DNA of 64,000 nt from Rhizobium sp. BK650 (GCF_014195325.1 NZ_JACIBK010000002.1:682001-746000); one strand, 5' to 3'. Positions 28,428-40,029 are shown, numbered from the stretch's first letter. Made by a program: numbers and translations. The notes: a model not told the origin generated them from the letters alone.

Positions 28428-29135
28428 ATGGACCTATCGGTATTTCCGATCACCAGCCGCTGGCCGGCGAAAAATCCAGATATAATCCAGCTTTATTCCC
28501 TGCAGACACCGAACGGCGTGAAGATATCGGTGGCGCTGGAGGAGCTCGCTCTGCCCTATGAACCCCATTATGTCTCCTTCGCGGCCACCGATCAGAAGAC
28601 GCCGGAATTCGTCTCGCTGAATCCGAACGGGAGAATCCCGGCAATTATCGATCCCAACGGTCCGGACGGAAAACCGATCGGGCTTTTCGAGTCGGGCGCC
28701 ATTCTGCTCTATCTTGCGGAAAAGACCGGCAAGCTGATCCCGGCGGATGCCGCCGGCCGCTACGAAACTATCCAGTGGGTCTTCTTCCAGATGGCCGGCA
28801 TCGGCCCGATGTTCGGCCAGTTCGGCCATTTCCACAAATTTGCCGCAGACAAGGTCGCCAACAATTCCTATCCGGTGGAACGCTATCGTGACGAAGCAAA
28901 GCGCCTGCTCGGCGTGCTGGAAAGCCGCCTGCAGGGCCGCCAGTGGATCATGGGCGATCAATATACCATCGCCGATATCACCACCTTCCCGTGGATTCGC
29001 GGCGCCGACATCTTTTATGGCGGTCGCGAGATCCTAGACTACGCGAAATTCCCTGCCGTCATGGATTGGTTGCAGCGCTGCATCGCCCGTCCGGCAAGCG
29101 AGAAAGGCCTCAATATTCCGGTGAAGCCGGTCTGA
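28428..29135 (+). CDS. Glutathione S-transferase / disulfide-bond oxidoreductase (YghU/YfcG-like)
   Basis: A 235-residue protein with the GST thioredoxin-like domain (IQLYSLQTPNGVKISVALEE, SLNPNGRIPAIIDPNG, LFESGAILLYLAEKTGKL) and an all-helical second domain (WIMGDQYTIADITTFPWIRG). The TPNG at the N-terminus, instead of a catalytic Tyr/Ser, is typical of the YfcG/YghU branch, which reduces disulfides with glutathione. AAGGAG lies six bases before the ATG at 28428. A strong terminator follows. Confidence 0.92.
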   Translation: MDLSVFPITSRWPAKNPDIIQLYSLQTPNGVKISVALEELALPYEPHYVSFAATDQKTPEFVSLNPNGRIPAIIDPNGPDGKPIGLFESGAILLYLAEKTGKLIPADAAGRYETIQWVFFQMAGIGPMFGQFGHFHKFAADKVANNSYPVERYRDEAKRLLGVLESRLQGRQWIMGDQYTIADITTFPWIRGADIFYGGREILDYAKFPAVMDWLQRCIARPASEKGLNIPVKPV

Positions 29136-29180
29136 ACACGTTTCAGGCCCGGAATTGCGCCAGAACAAAAGGGGTGAAGC

Positions 29181-29212
29181 AGAAAAGGCCGGTCGCAGGA
29201 CCGGCCTTTTCT
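29181..29212. terminator. Bidirectional terminator after the GST gene
   Basis: AGAAAAGGCCGGTC pairs with GACCGGCCTTTTCT around GCAG, with T-runs on both strands. It separates the GST gene from the convergent PAS-like gene. Confidence 0.9.
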
Positions 29213-29230
29213 CATGCTCGTGCAGGCAAG

Positions 29231-29725
29231 TTACTGGCGGCTGGCGATCTGGCCGGCGCCTTCCAGCTTGAAGCGCGGGAAGATGAAAACGCCGACCATG
29301 CTGCCGCTGTACTTTTCTTCCAGACCGTTGGATTCCCCCATGCAGAAAAGCGGCTGGCGGAGGCCGTTCGGCATGACGATGGTCGTTGAAAAACAGAAGG
29401 ATGAAGAAAGCGTCGCCGCCTGTTCGAAGAGCTGCAGAATATGGTTGCGGTCTTTGGCGTCATAGCAGCGCACCAGGCTCAAAAGGCCGCATTCCTGCGC
29501 CGAGAGGCCGTGCAGCATCGCGCTCCACTCTCCGAGCCTGATGACTCCGGTCGAGAAATCTCCGATCCAGCTTTCGGAGACGGAAAACTGCGCCAACATG
29601 TCGTGATTGTGATTGTTGTAGTCCAGCGAGCCGGGCATCAAGGGTGCGGCAGCATTGGCTTTGGCGATCTTAAACAAGGCGTTCCCCAGTTCGGGTGCGG
29701 CTCCCCTGCCACACTCGGCAAACAC
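29231..29725 (-). CDS. Small protein with a PAS-like domain
   Basis: Up to 164 residues. Residues 50-160 resemble a PAS fold: SWIGDFSTGVIRLGEWSAML, ECGLLSLVRCYDAKDRNHIL and SFCFSTTIVMPNGLRQPLFC read like the PAS core, helix and beta hairpin, ending GVFIFPRF. No output domain follows, so it would be a PAS-only protein or a truncated sensor. The start is uncertain: GTG at 29725 has no ribosome site, TTG at 29677 has GGGGA before it, and ATG at 29638 lacks one. An AT-rich 500-base region without genes lies upstream. Confidence 0.55.
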   Translation of the reverse strand: MFAECGRGAAPELGNALFKIAKANAAAPLMPGSLDYNNHNHDMLAQFSVSESWIGDFSTGVIRLGEWSAMLHGLSAQECGLLSLVRCYDAKDRNHILQLFEQAATLSSSFCFSTTIVMPNGLRQPLFCMGESNGLEEKYSGSMVGVFIFPRFKLEGAGQIASRQ

Positions 29726-30240
29726 AAAGAAACAGGATCATGTAGCGCCAGGCATCATGCCTGTGCTGCGTCTCGAAGGAACAGCTGCTCGGCCGCGCCT
29801 TTGATGGTCGCCGCTCGAATACCTCCCGCAATGTTTACTTTCGTATCTTGGCGGAGACCTTCGAAAGCCCGAATGTTCATGCACAGTGTCTTTAGGCGTC
29901 CGGTGCGAACGTCAATTGCAGCGCGGATTTATAGGAGCTTTTGCGCAAACGGCAACGGCTTTTTCCGGGGCGTTAGGTCGACGTTATGATCGGGATTTGG
30001 GAGGAAATTGCGCGTTTTTCACTAATTCCTGTCGTAAAAAGTATCATTTTTGCGTTGTGGAAACGGTTCCACCCACACCGTAGCATGCAATCTCGTAAGT
30101 TAGAGGGCCCGGATGGAGAATCTCCCGCGGCTGGAAAATATTGTAGTGCGCAAGCTTCGCGAAAGCTTCGAACCAAAACGTCGCCGCCAGCGGCTGGTTG
30201 AAACGCTCAGGCGACGAGGTATTTTCGAATCGCCGCATAA
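29726..30240. other. Intergenic stretch with no supported gene
   Basis: About 515 bases between the PAS-like gene and the groESL transcript end. The part from about 29980 to 30060 is more AT-rich than its surroundings. Short open frames occur (for example a basic 62-codon frame starting at ATG 30113), but none has a convincing ribosome site or family match, and that frame runs into the groEL terminator. No tRNA found. Confidence 0.5.
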
Positions 30241-30268
30241 GAGAAAAGGGCGGCCCGAAGACCGCCCT
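30241..30268 (-). terminator. Terminator of the groES-groEL transcript
   Basis: On the minus strand, AGGGCGG pairs with CCGCCCT around TCTTCGGG, followed by TTTCTCTT. It lies about 150 bases past the groEL stop, beyond the duplicated groEL tail, so the 3' untranslated region is unusually long. Confidence 0.75.
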
Positions 30269-30310
30269 CCACGAACTGAACCGGATAGCTCAGATGTATG
30301 ACCAGAAGGG

Positions 30311-30334
30311 TCTCACATCATGTCCATACCGCCA
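30311..30334 (-). repeat. Second copy of the groEL 3' end
   Basis: The plus-strand words at 30311-30333 and 30413-30435 match at 22 of 23 positions. On the minus strand both encode G-G-M-D-M-M followed by a stop (TGA in this copy, TAA in the true gene). The 79 intervening bases carry a 10-bp hairpin, GTTCAGCGCG/CGCGCTGAAC, at 30335-30359. It looks like a leftover of recombination with another groEL copy. Confidence 0.8.
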
Positions 30335-30414
30335 GTTCAGCGCGCTTGACGCGCTGAACCACTTTTAGAGGATGGGCGGTTTTATGGACGATGCTGTAAG
30401 AGCCCCTCGGCTTC

Positions 30415-32076
<1,662 letters not shown>

Positions 32077-32107
32077 TCAACGTATCAGGTGAAAGACATC
32101 AGGCTGA

Positions 32108-32404
32108 TTAGCCGATAATGCCCATGATGTCGGCTTCCTTCATGATGAGAAGGTCTTCGCCGTTGATCTTGACTTCCGTGCCCGACCACTTGCCGAACAG
32201 AACGCGGTCGCCGGCCTTGACGTCGAGCGGAACGACCTTGCCGGACTCGTCACGGGCGCCGGAGCCGACAGCGACGATTTCGCCTTCCTGCGGCTTTTCC
32301 TTAGCGGTATCCGGGATGATGATGCCGCCCTTGGTCTTCTCTTCGGATTCAACGCGGCGAACGACGACGCGATCGTGAAGCGGACGGAAATTGGTGCTTG
32401 CCAT
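32108..32404 (-). CDS. groES: 10 kDa co-chaperonin GroES
   Basis: A 98-residue co-chaperonin. It begins [20 protein letters not shown], the mobile-loop region is [20 protein letters not shown], and it ends with [20 protein letters not shown]. It caps the GroEL ring. It is the first gene of the operon, 56 bases downstream of the CIRCE element, with the promoter at 32496-32524. Confidence 0.98.
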   Translation of the reverse strand: MASTNFRPLHDRVVVRRVESEEKTKGGIIIPDTAKEKPQEGEIVAVGSGARDESGKVVPLDVKAGDRVLFGKWSGTEVKINGEDLLIMKEADIMGIIG

Positions 32405-32460
32405 TGTCTAATCCCTCGATCAAATGACATTCGCGGACCGGGTGGCCCACAAGGATGATG

Positions 32461-32487
32461 TTAGCACTCAACTGCTGTGAGTGCTAG
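32461..32487 (-). promoter_or_regulatory. CIRCE element (HrcA operator)
   Basis: TTAGCACTC-N9-GAGTGCTAG is an almost perfect match to the CIRCE consensus TTAGCACTC-N9-GAGTGCTAA. It lies just downstream of the -10 box, at the predicted transcription start, where bound HrcA would block groES-groEL transcription until heat shock. Confidence 0.95.
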
Positions 32488-32495
32488 CGCCGTGC

Positions 32496-32524
32496 ATTTA
32501 GGGATGGCTCCGAAAGGAGTCAAG
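32496..32524 (-). promoter_or_regulatory. groESL promoter, rhizobial housekeeping type
   Basis: On the minus strand CTTGAC (32524-32519) and CTAAAT (32501-32496) are 17 bases apart, close to the rhizobial vegetative consensus CTTGAC-N17-CTATAT. It sits directly upstream of CIRCE. Confidence 0.8.
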
Positions 32525-32726
32525 AAGAGCCTTCACGGATTTTTGCGCCGGAATTGTGGAGGCGGGCGGGATTCGTCAATATGGTTATCGAGCCCGGGCC
32601 ACGTCCGGCTTTAATCCCGCCATCTTTATCCTCCTCCCTCACACTCTTCAAACGCAGAAAATGCCTTGCCATCGAAGCCCGCCTTTGCAATGTCACCGGG
32701 GACCGAAAGCGAAGCAGGAAAGCGGA

Positions 32727-33575
32727 ATGGCAAAGCGGATTGCGAACTTCTCTGAGATTACCGATCGATATGACGCGGTGCTCTGCGATGTCTGGGGTGT
32801 CGTCCATAACGGCGTCGATCCGTTTCCCAAAGCTGGCGAGGCGCTGCAGGCCGCTCGCGCCGCGGGTCTGACTGTCGTTCTCATCACCAATTCACCACGC
32901 GTCTCCTGGCAGGTCGTCGAGCAGTTGCGCCAGATCGGCGTGCCCGACGGGGCCTATGACCGCATCGTCACCTCAGGCGATGTCACGCGGGCACTGATTG
33001 CCGAAGGTCCGCGCAAGGTTTTCCTGCTCGGCCCCGAGCGTGACAACCCAATTCTCGAAGGCCTGGATATCGAGCGTGCTTCAGCCGGCGAGGCCACCTC
33101 CGTTGTCTGCACCGGCTTTTTCGATGACGAGACGCAGAAGCCCGAGGATTACACAGATATGCTGTTGGAGTTCAAATCCCGCAACGTGCCGATGATCTGC
33201 GCCAATCCCGATCTCGTCGTCGAGCGCGGCCACCGCATCATTCCCTGCGCCGGCGCCATGGCCGCCTACTACGAGCAGCTTGGCGGTTCCACCCGTATTG
33301 CCGGGAAGCCGCACCGGCCGATCTATGAAGCAACGCTTGCCGCAGCCCGTGAAGTGCGGGGCAATTTCCCGATCGAACGCGTTCTGGCGATCGGCGACGG
33401 CATGCCGACAGATGTTCGCGGCGCCTTGAATTATGGCCTCGACCTGCTCTACATCAGCGGTGGTATCCATGCGAAGGAATATACGTTGAACGGCGAGACC
33501 GACGAGGCGATCCTGCACGCCTATCTCGAACGGGAAAAAGCCGCACCCGAGTGGTGGATGCCGCGCCTCGCATAA
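32727..33575 (+). CDS. HAD-IIA family hydrolase (TIGR01459-like)
   Basis: A 282-residue phosphatase of the NagD-type HAD subfamily: DAVLCDVWGVVHNGVDPFPK (motif I, with Asp and the DVWGV pattern), VVLITNSPRVS (motif II), KPHRPIYEATL (motif III Lys), and VLAIGDGMPTDVRGALNYGL (motif IV). The DVWGVVHNG start is characteristic of the alphaproteobacterial TIGR01459 group. The substrate is unknown. The ATG at 32727 is preferred; the earlier frame covers the groESL promoter. It ends 14 bases before ribF, so an operon is likely. Confidence 0.9.
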   Translation: MAKRIANFSEITDRYDAVLCDVWGVVHNGVDPFPKAGEALQAARAAGLTVVLITNSPRVSWQVVEQLRQIGVPDGAYDRIVTSGDVTRALIAEGPRKVFLLGPERDNPILEGLDIERASAGEATSVVCTGFFDDETQKPEDYTDMLLEFKSRNVPMICANPDLVVERGHRIIPCAGAMAAYYEQLGGSTRIAGKPHRPIYEATLAAAREVRGNFPIERVLAIGDGMPTDVRGALNYGLDLLYISGGIHAKEYTLNGETDEAILHAYLEREKAAPEWWMPRLA

Positions 33576-33589
33576 GAGAATTCAATCCG

Positions 33590-34573
33590 ATGACCGTTTT
33601 CCACCGCAACGAAACCCGCGACCCCCTGCCTGAGCACCTCAAAGGCGGCGTTATCGCCATCGGCAATTTCGATGGCGTCCATCGCGGCCATCAATCGGTG
33701 TTGAACAGGGCGCTCGATATCGCGCGGGAGCGCGCTGTTCCAGCTCTGGTGTTGACCTTCGAGCCGCATCCGCGCACCGTCTTCAAGCCGGACGCGCCGG
33801 TCTTCCGTCTGACGCCGGCGCCCCTCAAGGCGCGCATCCTGGAAGAACTCGGCTTCAACGCGGTCATCGAATATCCGTTCGACTATGATTTTTCACAGCG
33901 TTCGGCAGAGGATTTCATCCATTCCATCCTGAAGGACTGGCTCGGAGCTTCCGAGGTGGTGACCGGCTTCGACTTCCATTTCGGCCGTGGCCGGGAAGGC
34001 GGCCCTGCCTTCCTGATGGATGCGGGCAACAGATATGGCTTCGGAGTCACCCTGATCGACGCCTTCCGCGACGAGAACACCGATGTCGTCTCCTCGAGCC
34101 ATGTCCGGGCACTTTTGAAGGAAGGCGACGTCTCAGCCGTCGCTGCCATGCTCGGCTATCACTATACGGTACAGTCGAAGGTCATTGATGGCGAGAAGCT
34201 TGGACGGCAGCTCGGCTTTCCGACAGCCAATATGCAGTTGCCGCCGGAAGCGGAACTCGCCTCCGGCATTTACGCAGTCCGCTTCCGTCTCGAAAACGGC
34301 AGGCTCTACGATGCGGTGGCAAGCTACGGCCGCCGCCCGACGGTGACGGAAAACGGTGCGCCGCTGCTTGAAACCTATCTTTTCGATTTCAGCGGTGATC
34401 TCTATGGCCAGACCTGTTCAGTCTCCTTCTTCGGCTATCTGCGCCCCGAACTGAAATTCGACGGGCTCGATCCGCTCGTCGCGCAGATCAAGCGCGACGA
34501 GGAGGAGGCGAGGGCACTGCTATCAGGTGTGAGACCGCTCGGCGAGCTCGACCGGAAGCTCTGTTTCGACTGA
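33590..34573 (+). CDS. ribF: Bifunctional riboflavin kinase / FAD synthetase
   Basis: A 327-residue enzyme that converts riboflavin to FMN and FMN to FAD. The N-terminal nucleotidyltransferase domain has VIAIGNFDGVHRGHQSVLNR and VTGFDFHFGRGREGG. The C-terminal kinase domain has LGRQLGFPTANMQLP and YDAVASYGRRPTV, ending with the usual LRPELKFDGLDPL region. Start ATG 33590 gives the normal N-terminus; an earlier frame overlaps the HAD gene. A 45-bp repeat starts at its stop codon. Confidence 0.96.
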   Translation: MTVFHRNETRDPLPEHLKGGVIAIGNFDGVHRGHQSVLNRALDIARERAVPALVLTFEPHPRTVFKPDAPVFRLTPAPLKARILEELGFNAVIEYPFDYDFSQRSAEDFIHSILKDWLGASEVVTGFDFHFGRGREGGPAFLMDAGNRYGFGVTLIDAFRDENTDVVSSSHVRALLKEGDVSAVAAMLGYHYTVQSKVIDGEKLGRQLGFPTANMQLPPEAELASGIYAVRFRLENGRLYDAVASYGRRPTVTENGAPLLETYLFDFSGDLYGQTCSVSFFGYLRPELKFDGLDPLVAQIKRDEEEARALLSGVRPLGELDRKLCFD

Positions 34574-34618
34574 GCAATTCCAGCAAAAGTGCTCGGATGT
34601 TTTGCGTCCGGAATTGCG
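34574..34618. repeat. 45-bp interspersed palindromic repeat, copy 2
   Basis: The same element as at 8922-8966: ends GCAATTCC and GGAATTGC are perfect inverted repeats here, with identical AGCAAAAGTGC and TTTTGCGTCC blocks. The two copies differ mainly in the six or so bases at the centre. Like copy 1, it sits between convergent stops and probably folds as a hairpin. Confidence 0.8.
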
Positions 34619-34634
34619 TAAAAACGAAGACCGT

Positions 34635-35849
34635 TCAGGCCGTGCCGAGCGCCGGCTGCGCCTTCTGCCGCGGTAGCGGCGGGAAAGCGAGCGCAATCGC
34701 TGCCGCACCGAGCCCGACCAACGCTGAGCCGATGAAGAGCCACGAATAATTGGCATAGGTATCGTAGATCCAGCCGCCGATCAGCGGGCCGAAGGCCATG
34801 CCGATACTGGAGAGCATCGTTGCCGCCCCGAACACCGTGCCGATGATGCGCGGGCCGAAATATTCACGCGCCAGCACGGCATAGAGCGGCATCACCCCGC
34901 CATAGGCGCTGCCGAAGATGACGGCGAGCGCATAGAACTCCCCAAGCTTGCTGACGGCGAGATAGGTGGCAAGGGCGGCCGCCTGCACCAGCAGGCCCGC
35001 GATGATGACCGGCTTCACGCCGATCCGGTCCGCCAGCGTGCCATAGAGCAGACGCCCGCCGAGACCGGCAAGACCCTCGACACTGTAGATACTGACGGCA
35101 GCCATCGGGGCGACGCCGCAGAGCGTTGCGTAGCTCACCATATGGAAGATCGGGCCGGAATGGGCGGCACAGCAGGCGAAGAAGGTCAGTCCGAGCACGA
35201 TGAACTGCGGCGAGCGGAAAACCTTCCACAGATTGGGGGCACTGCCATCGGCCGACACGATGGCCTCATGGGCATCCTGCGGCGGCGACGGCGGCCGGCG
35301 CACGAGAAGTGCTGCCGGGATCATCAGGATCAGCGCGCCGATGCCGATGATCATCATCGCTGGGCGCCATTCATAGGCGGTGATCAGCCAACGCGCGAAG
35401 GGCGAGATCGTCATCGGCGCAACACCCATGCCTGCCGAGACCAGTGAGACGGCCAGACCGCGGTTCTCGTCGAACCATGCGGTTGTCGCGGCAATCATCG
35501 GCGCGAAGAAGGCGCTGGCCGAAAATCCGACGAGCACGCCATAGGTGAGCTGGAATTGCAGAAGCGTTTGCGCGCGGCTGGCGAGAACCAGGGCCAGCCC
35601 GAGGATGACGGCACCGATCAGCACCACCGGGCGCGGTCCGAACCGATCGCTGGCAGCACCCCAGAAAAAGCCGCCTATGCCCATGACGATGAAATTCAGC
35701 GTCATGGCACTGGCAATGCCTGCATGCGACCAGCCTGTCGCGTCGGCGATCGGTTGCTGGAAAATGGCGAGAGAAAACATGGCGCCGAGAGCAACGCACG
35801 TCATCAGTGCGCCGGCAGCGACAATAACCCAACGATAGGAACTGCTCAT
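34635..35849 (-). CDS. MFS transporter
   Basis: A 404-residue inner membrane protein with 12 predicted helices. The motif-A type loop is GAASDRFGPRPVVLIG between helices 2 and 3, with its partner GTLADRIGVKPVIIAG in the second half. The general look is of the monocarboxylate/oxalate:formate antiporter branch, but the substrate is not readable. GGAGTGATGTCGAT precedes the ATG at 35849; an upstream in-frame start at 35906 lacks support. It stands alone. Confidence 0.88.
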   Translation of the reverse strand: MSSSYRWVIVAAGALMTCVALGAMFSLAIFQQPIADATGWSHAGIASAMTLNFIVMGIGGFFWGAASDRFGPRPVVLIGAVILGLALVLASRAQTLLQFQLTYGVLVGFSASAFFAPMIAATTAWFDENRGLAVSLVSAGMGVAPMTISPFARWLITAYEWRPAMMIIGIGALILMIPAALLVRRPPSPPQDAHEAIVSADGSAPNLWKVFRSPQFIVLGLTFFACCAAHSGPIFHMVSYATLCGVAPMAAVSIYSVEGLAGLGGRLLYGTLADRIGVKPVIIAGLLVQAAALATYLAVSKLGEFYALAVIFGSAYGGVMPLYAVLAREYFGPRIIGTVFGAATMLSSIGMAFGPLIGGWIYDTYANYSWLFIGSALVGLGAAAIALAFPPLPRQKAQPALGTA

Positions 35850-36283
35850 ATCGACATCACTCCTTGCGGGCGGGTTTGACCGGGATGATGAATTTCTTGT
35901 GCCCACGAGTCAAAGACGTTTGGCCAACGAGGAATTCGACAGCGGTTTTGGATTTTTTGCATCGGTAGCAACAAGGTCGCAGCCACGGCGTGTCGCCACT
36001 GCTTGTCGGTCGTTTTTGGTGCGTCAGGCGCTCGGCCTGCGGTTATTCGTGAGATAGCGGGACTGAAATCCCTCTTCCTTTTCCGCTGAAAAGCGCCTAT
36101 GAACCGGCCCGATGAGTAAATTCCGGCTGGCGCACTCGATACGAATTATCGGCCCGGTCTTCCGCGCGCGCTGAGCGGCCGGAAGGTCCGGGTTTTCGGC
36201 GCTTGGATTGAACGAGCGCTCTCCGTCACCACAGATTTCATATCCGCGTGCCCTTGTTGGGCCGCCAGAAACGATTGTCCCAC
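35850..36283. other. Intergenic region upstream of ileS
   Basis: A 434-base gap between two divergent genes. I see no ORF, tRNA or recognisable riboswitch in it. It must hold promoters for both the MFS gene and ileS. Low-complexity T-rich words such as GGATTTTTTGC occur near 35950. Confidence 0.5.
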
Positions 36284-39190
36284 ATGACCGACACAGCCGA
36301 AAAGATCGATTACTCGAAGACCCTCTATTTGCCTGAGACGGATTTCCCGATGCGCGCTGGCCTGCCGCAGAAGGAGCCGGAACTCGTTGCCCGCTGGCAG
36401 CAGATGGACCTCTACAAGAAGCTGCGCGCCTCCGCCGCTGGCCGCGAAAAATTCGTCCTGCACGACGGCCCGCCCTATGCGAACGGCAATATCCATATCG
36501 GCCACGCGCTGAACAAGATCCTCAAGGACGTCATCACGCGCTCTTTCCAGATGCGCGGTTACGACTCCAACTATGTTCCGGGCTGGGATTGCCACGGCCT
36601 GCCGATCGAATGGAAGATTGAGGAAGAAAACTATCGCGCCAAGGGCAAGGCCAAGCCTGACCTGACAGAGCCGTCGGCGATGATCGAATTCCGCCGCGAA
36701 TGCCGCGCCTATGCCGAAAAGTGGATCGCCATCCAGGGCAGTGAATTCCAGCGCCTTGGTATCGTCGGCGATTTTGAAAACCCGTATCTGACGATGAACT
36801 TCCATGCGGAAAGCCGCATCGCCGGCGAGCTGCTGAAGATCGCCAGGAGCGGCCAGCTCTATCGCGGCTCCAAGCCGATCATGTGGTCGGTCGTCGAGCG
36901 CACGGCGCTGGCGGAAGCCGAAGTCGAGTATCATGACTACGAGAGCGACACGATCTGGGTGAAGTTCCCGGTCGCGAAGGCTTCTGATGGTCTCAAGGAT
37001 GCCTTCGTCGTCATCTGGACCACAACCCCCTGGACGATCCCCGGCAACCGGGCGATCGCCTATTCCTCGCGCGTTTCCTACGGCCTTTACGAAGTGACGG
37101 CCGCCGAGAACGATTTTGGCCCGCGTCCAGGCGAGAAGCTGATCTTCGCCGATAAGCTCGCCGAAGAATCCTTCACCAAGGCAAAGCTGCAATACAAGCG
37201 TCTCGCTGACGTCACGGCCGCAGATCTCGCCAGCATCATCTGCGACCATCCGCTGAAGGGTCTCGACGGTGGCTATGAATTCACTGTGCCGCTGCTCGAT
37301 GGCGATCACGTCACCGATGATGCAGGTACCGGCTTCGTCCATACCGCGCCGAGCCACGGCCGCGAAGACTTTGATGTCTGGATGGCGCATAGCCGCGAGA
37401 TCGGGGCACGCGGTATCGAGACCAAAATCCCGTTCCCGGTCGACGATGGCGGCTTCTACACCGCTGACGCGCCCGGCTTCGAAGGCGCGCGCGTCATCGA
37501 CGACAACGGTAAGAAGGGCGATGCCAACGACCGCGTCATCAAGGCGCTGATCGAACGTAACGCGCTCTTTGCCCGCGGCCGCCTGAAGCATCAGTATCCG
37601 CATTCCTGGCGCTCCAAGAAGCCGGTGATCTTCCGCAATACGCCGCAGTGGTTCGTCTATATGGACAAGACGCTCGCCGACGGAACGACGCTGCGCACTC
37701 GGGCGCTCAAGGCGATCGACGATACCCGCTTCGTGCCGGCTGCCGGCCAGAACCGCCTGCGCGCGATGATCGAGCAGCGCCCGGACTGGGTTCTGTCACG
37801 TCAGCGCGCCTGGGGTGTGCCGATCTGCGTCTTCGTCGACGAGCACGGCGAAGTGCTGCAGGACGATGCCGTCAACCAGCGCATCCTCGATGCGTTCGAT
37901 GCCGAAGGCGCCGATGCCTGGTTTGCCGAAGGCGCCAAGGAACGTTTCCTCGGCAATGAGCATGACCCGGCCAAGTGGTCTCAGGTCATGGACATCCTCG
38001 ATGTCTGGTTCGACTCGGGCTCCACGCACACTTTCACGCTGGAAGACCGCCCCGACCTGAAATGGCCGGCCGATCTTTATCTCGAAGGTTCCGACCAGCA
38101 TCGCGGCTGGTTCCATTCGTCGCTTCTGGAATCGGCGGCGACGCGCGGCCGTGCGCCCTACAACGCCGTCCTTACCCATGGCTTCACCATGGACGAGAAG
38201 GGCGAGAAGATGTCAAAGTCGAAGGGCAATGTCACTTCGCCGCAGGAGGTGATGAAGGATGCCGGCGCCGACATCCTTCGTCTCTGGGTCATGACCTCTG
38301 ACTATGCGGACGATCTGCGCGTCGGCAAGACGATCATCCAGACCAACGTCGATGCCTATCGTAAGCTGCGCAATACCATCCGCTGGATGCTCGGCACGCT
38401 GGCGCACGACAAGGGCGAGGTCATCGCGCTCGCCGATCTGCCGGAGCTGGAACAGCTGATGCTGCATCGCCTGTCAGAGCTCGATCAGCTCGTGCGGGAG
38501 AACTATGACGCTTTCGACTTCAAGAAGATCGCCCGAGCATTGATCGACTTTGCAAATGTCGAACTCTCGGCCTTCTACTTCGACATCCGCAAGGACGCGC
38601 TCTACTGCGATGCGCCTTCCAGCCTTCGCCGCCGCTCGGCGCTCTATGTCATCCGCATGATCTTCGATTGTGTGGTGACCTGGCTTGCGCCGATGCTGCC
38701 CTTCACGACCGAAGAAGCGTGGCTCTCGCGCAATCCGTCGGCCGTCTCTGTGCATCTGGAGCAGTTCGCTCCGGTCGCGAAAGAATGGCGCAACGACGCT
38801 CTGGCCGAGAAGTGGAAGAAGATCCGCGCGATCCGCAGCGTCGTGACCGGCGCGCTCGAAATCGAGCGCAAGGACAAGCGCATCGGCTCGTCGCTCGAGG
38901 CAGCACCGGTCGTCTATGTCACCGACGCGGAATTGTTGAAGGCGCTCGAAGGTCAGGATTTCAGCGAAGTCTGCATCACCTCCGGTATCGCGATCGAGCC
39001 GGATGCCGGCCCGGCTGACGCTTTCCGGCTGCCGGAAGTCCCTGACGTCGCTGTCGTTCCCAAGCTTGCCGAAGGCGTAAAGTGCGCCCGTTCCTGGCGC
39101 ATCACCACCGATGTCGGTTCCGATCCTGATTATCCCGACGTCTCGGCGCGTGACGCGGCCGCACTCCGCGAACTCGGCATCAGGGCCTGA
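36284..39190 (+). CDS. ileS: Isoleucine-tRNA ligase
   Basis: A 968-residue class I synthetase that charges tRNA-Ile and edits misactivated valine. HIGH motif: [18 protein letters not shown]; editing-domain parts [17 protein letters not shown] and [14 protein letters not shown]; signature [20 protein letters not shown] motif [13 protein letters not shown]. The C-terminal anticodon-binding domain follows. The length is normal. The ATG at 36284 lacks a strong ribosome site, and an earlier in-frame codon at 36248 adds only 12 residues. Confidence 0.97.
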   Translation: MTDTAEKIDYSKTLYLPETDFPMRAGLPQKEPELVARWQQMDLYKKLRASAAGREKFVLHDGPPYANGNIHIGHALNKILKDVITRSFQMRGYDSNYVPGWDCHGLPIEWKIEEENYRAKGKAKPDLTEPSAMIEFRRECRAYAEKWIAIQGSEFQRLGIVGDFENPYLTMNFHAESRIAGELLKIARSGQLYRGSKPIMWSVVERTALAEAEVEYHDYESDTIWVKFPVAKASDGLKDAFVVIWTTTPWTIPGNRAIAYSSRVSYGLYEVTAAENDFGPRPGEKLIFADKLAEESFTKAKLQYKRLADVTAADLASIICDHPLKGLDGGYEFTVPLLDGDHVTDDAGTGFVHTAPSHGREDFDVWMAHSREIGARGIETKIPFPVDDGGFYTADAPGFEGARVIDDNGKKGDANDRVIKALIERNALFARGRLKHQYPHSWRSKKPVIFRNTPQWFVYMDKTLADGTTLRTRALKAIDDTRFVPAAGQNRLRAMIEQRPDWVLSRQRAWGVPICVFVDEHGEVLQDDAVNQRILDAFDAEGADAWFAEGAKERFLGNEHDPAKWSQVMDILDVWFDSGSTHTFTLEDRPDLKWPADLYLEGSDQHRGWFHSSLLESAATRGRAPYNAVLTHGFTMDEKGEKMSKSKGNVTSPQEVMKDAGADILRLWVMTSDYADDLRVGKTIIQTNVDAYRKLRNTIRWMLGTLAHDKGEVIALADLPELEQLMLHRLSELDQLVRENYDAFDFKKIARALIDFANVELSAFYFDIRKDALYCDAPSSLRRRSALYVIRMIFDCVVTWLAPMLPFTTEEAWLSRNPSAVSVHLEQFAPVAKEWRNDALAEKWKKIRAIRSVVTGALEIERKDKRIGSSLEAAPVVYVTDAELLKALEGQDFSEVCITSGIAIEPDAGPADAFRLPEVPDVAVVPKLAEGVKCARSWRITTDVGSDPDYPDVSARDAAALRELGIRA

Positions 39191-39225
39191 AGATATTTGC
39201 CGGGTGAATTGCCTTTGCGGCGTTC

Positions 39226-39261
39226 ATCCGGTAAAAGCTGCCTGAAAATGGCCGGATTTTT
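39226..39261 (+). terminator. Possible terminator after ileS
   Basis: ATCCGG and CCGGAT flank a 20-base loop, followed by TTTTT. An alternative fold uses CCGGGTGAA/TTCATCCGG at 39200-39231. Either could stop the ileS transcript before the lipoprotein gene. Confidence 0.4.
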
Positions 39262-39321
39262 GCGTCAGGGGGACGATTGTCCGGTGGGCAGTACTGATTC
39301 CGGCATGCGGGAAGGGATTTC

Positions 39322-39951
39322 ATGTTAGCGACGCATTGGTTCCGTTTGGGCGCCTGCCTGTCTCTTGCGATGGCGGGAAGCTCCATGATGTCAGGTTGCG
39401 CCAGCAGCCCGACCTACGGCACCGACAAGACCGCCATGGAACAGCTTGCCGACGACCTCGGCCAGTCCGTTTCGCTGACCGGCCCCGGCCCTAAGAATTC
39501 CGGCGTCAAGTATACGCCGCGACCGACGCTGGTCATGCCCGCGAAGGACCAGAAGGAAACGCTGGTTCAGCCGCAGGAAACGGTAGCCAACAAGGACAAT
39601 CCGCAGTGGGTTGAATCCCCGGAGGAAGCCCGCAAGCGCCTTGTCAAGGAAGCCGACGAGAACTCGGACAATCCGAGCTATCGCTCGCCGCTCGCCAGCT
39701 CCGCCATCGAAGGCGGCCGCCAGACGACGGAAGCCCAGACCAAAGCCTATCGCGAAGCTCGCGCCCTGCAGAAGGGTGCCTATATCGACCAGCGCCGCTA
39801 TATTTCCGATCCGCCGACCGAATATCGCGCCGTCGACGATCCGGCAAAGCTCGATGACCTCGGCACGCCGGAGCAGAAGAAGGAAAAGCAGCGCAAGAAA
39901 GACGCCGCAGTCGCAAACAGCGGCACCAAGTGGTGGCAGATCCTTCAGTAG
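39322..39951 (+). CDS. Putative lipoprotein, function unknown
   Basis: A 209-residue protein with a lipoprotein signal: hydrophobic CLSLAMAGSSMMSGC ending in a lipobox-like M-S-G-C, then ASSPTYGTDKTAMEQL. The mature part is hydrophilic, Lys/Glu/Pro-rich and probably extended, with a C-terminal KKEKQRKKDAA run and a Trp-Trp end. No enzymatic motif is seen. It resembles conserved rhizobial envelope proteins of unknown role. It stands between ileS and the convergent tadA gene. Confidence 0.75.
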   Translation: MLATHWFRLGACLSLAMAGSSMMSGCASSPTYGTDKTAMEQLADDLGQSVSLTGPGPKNSGVKYTPRPTLVMPAKDQKETLVQPQETVANKDNPQWVESPEEARKRLVKEADENSDNPSYRSPLASSAIEGGRQTTEAQTKAYREARALQKGAYIDQRRYISDPPTEYRAVDDPAKLDDLGTPEQKKEKQRKKDAAVANSGTKWWQILQ

Positions 39952-40029
39952 GATCGGCTGACGGCTGTTCGCCGAGAATCGGCGTTGGGTCAGCATGGTG
40001 TGAGATGGCTCGCAAACGGAGCGTGCACA

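Noticed and set aside
30113..30301. A 62-codon basic frame on the plus strand (MENLPRLENIVVRKLRESFE...)
   Set aside because: It has no clear ribosome site, and its second half is the groEL transcript terminator read on the other strand. The first half looks peptide-like but cannot be supported.
30280..30310. tRNA-like word GGATAGCTCAG
   Set aside because: It looks like a tRNA 5' end with box A, but no D-loop, anticodon stem or GTTCGA box follows within the needed distance.
36146..37603. 485-codon minus-strand frame opposite ileS
   Set aside because: Antisense to the HIGH-motif and editing region of ileS; its regular hydrophobic-charged pattern is the reverse image of the real gene.
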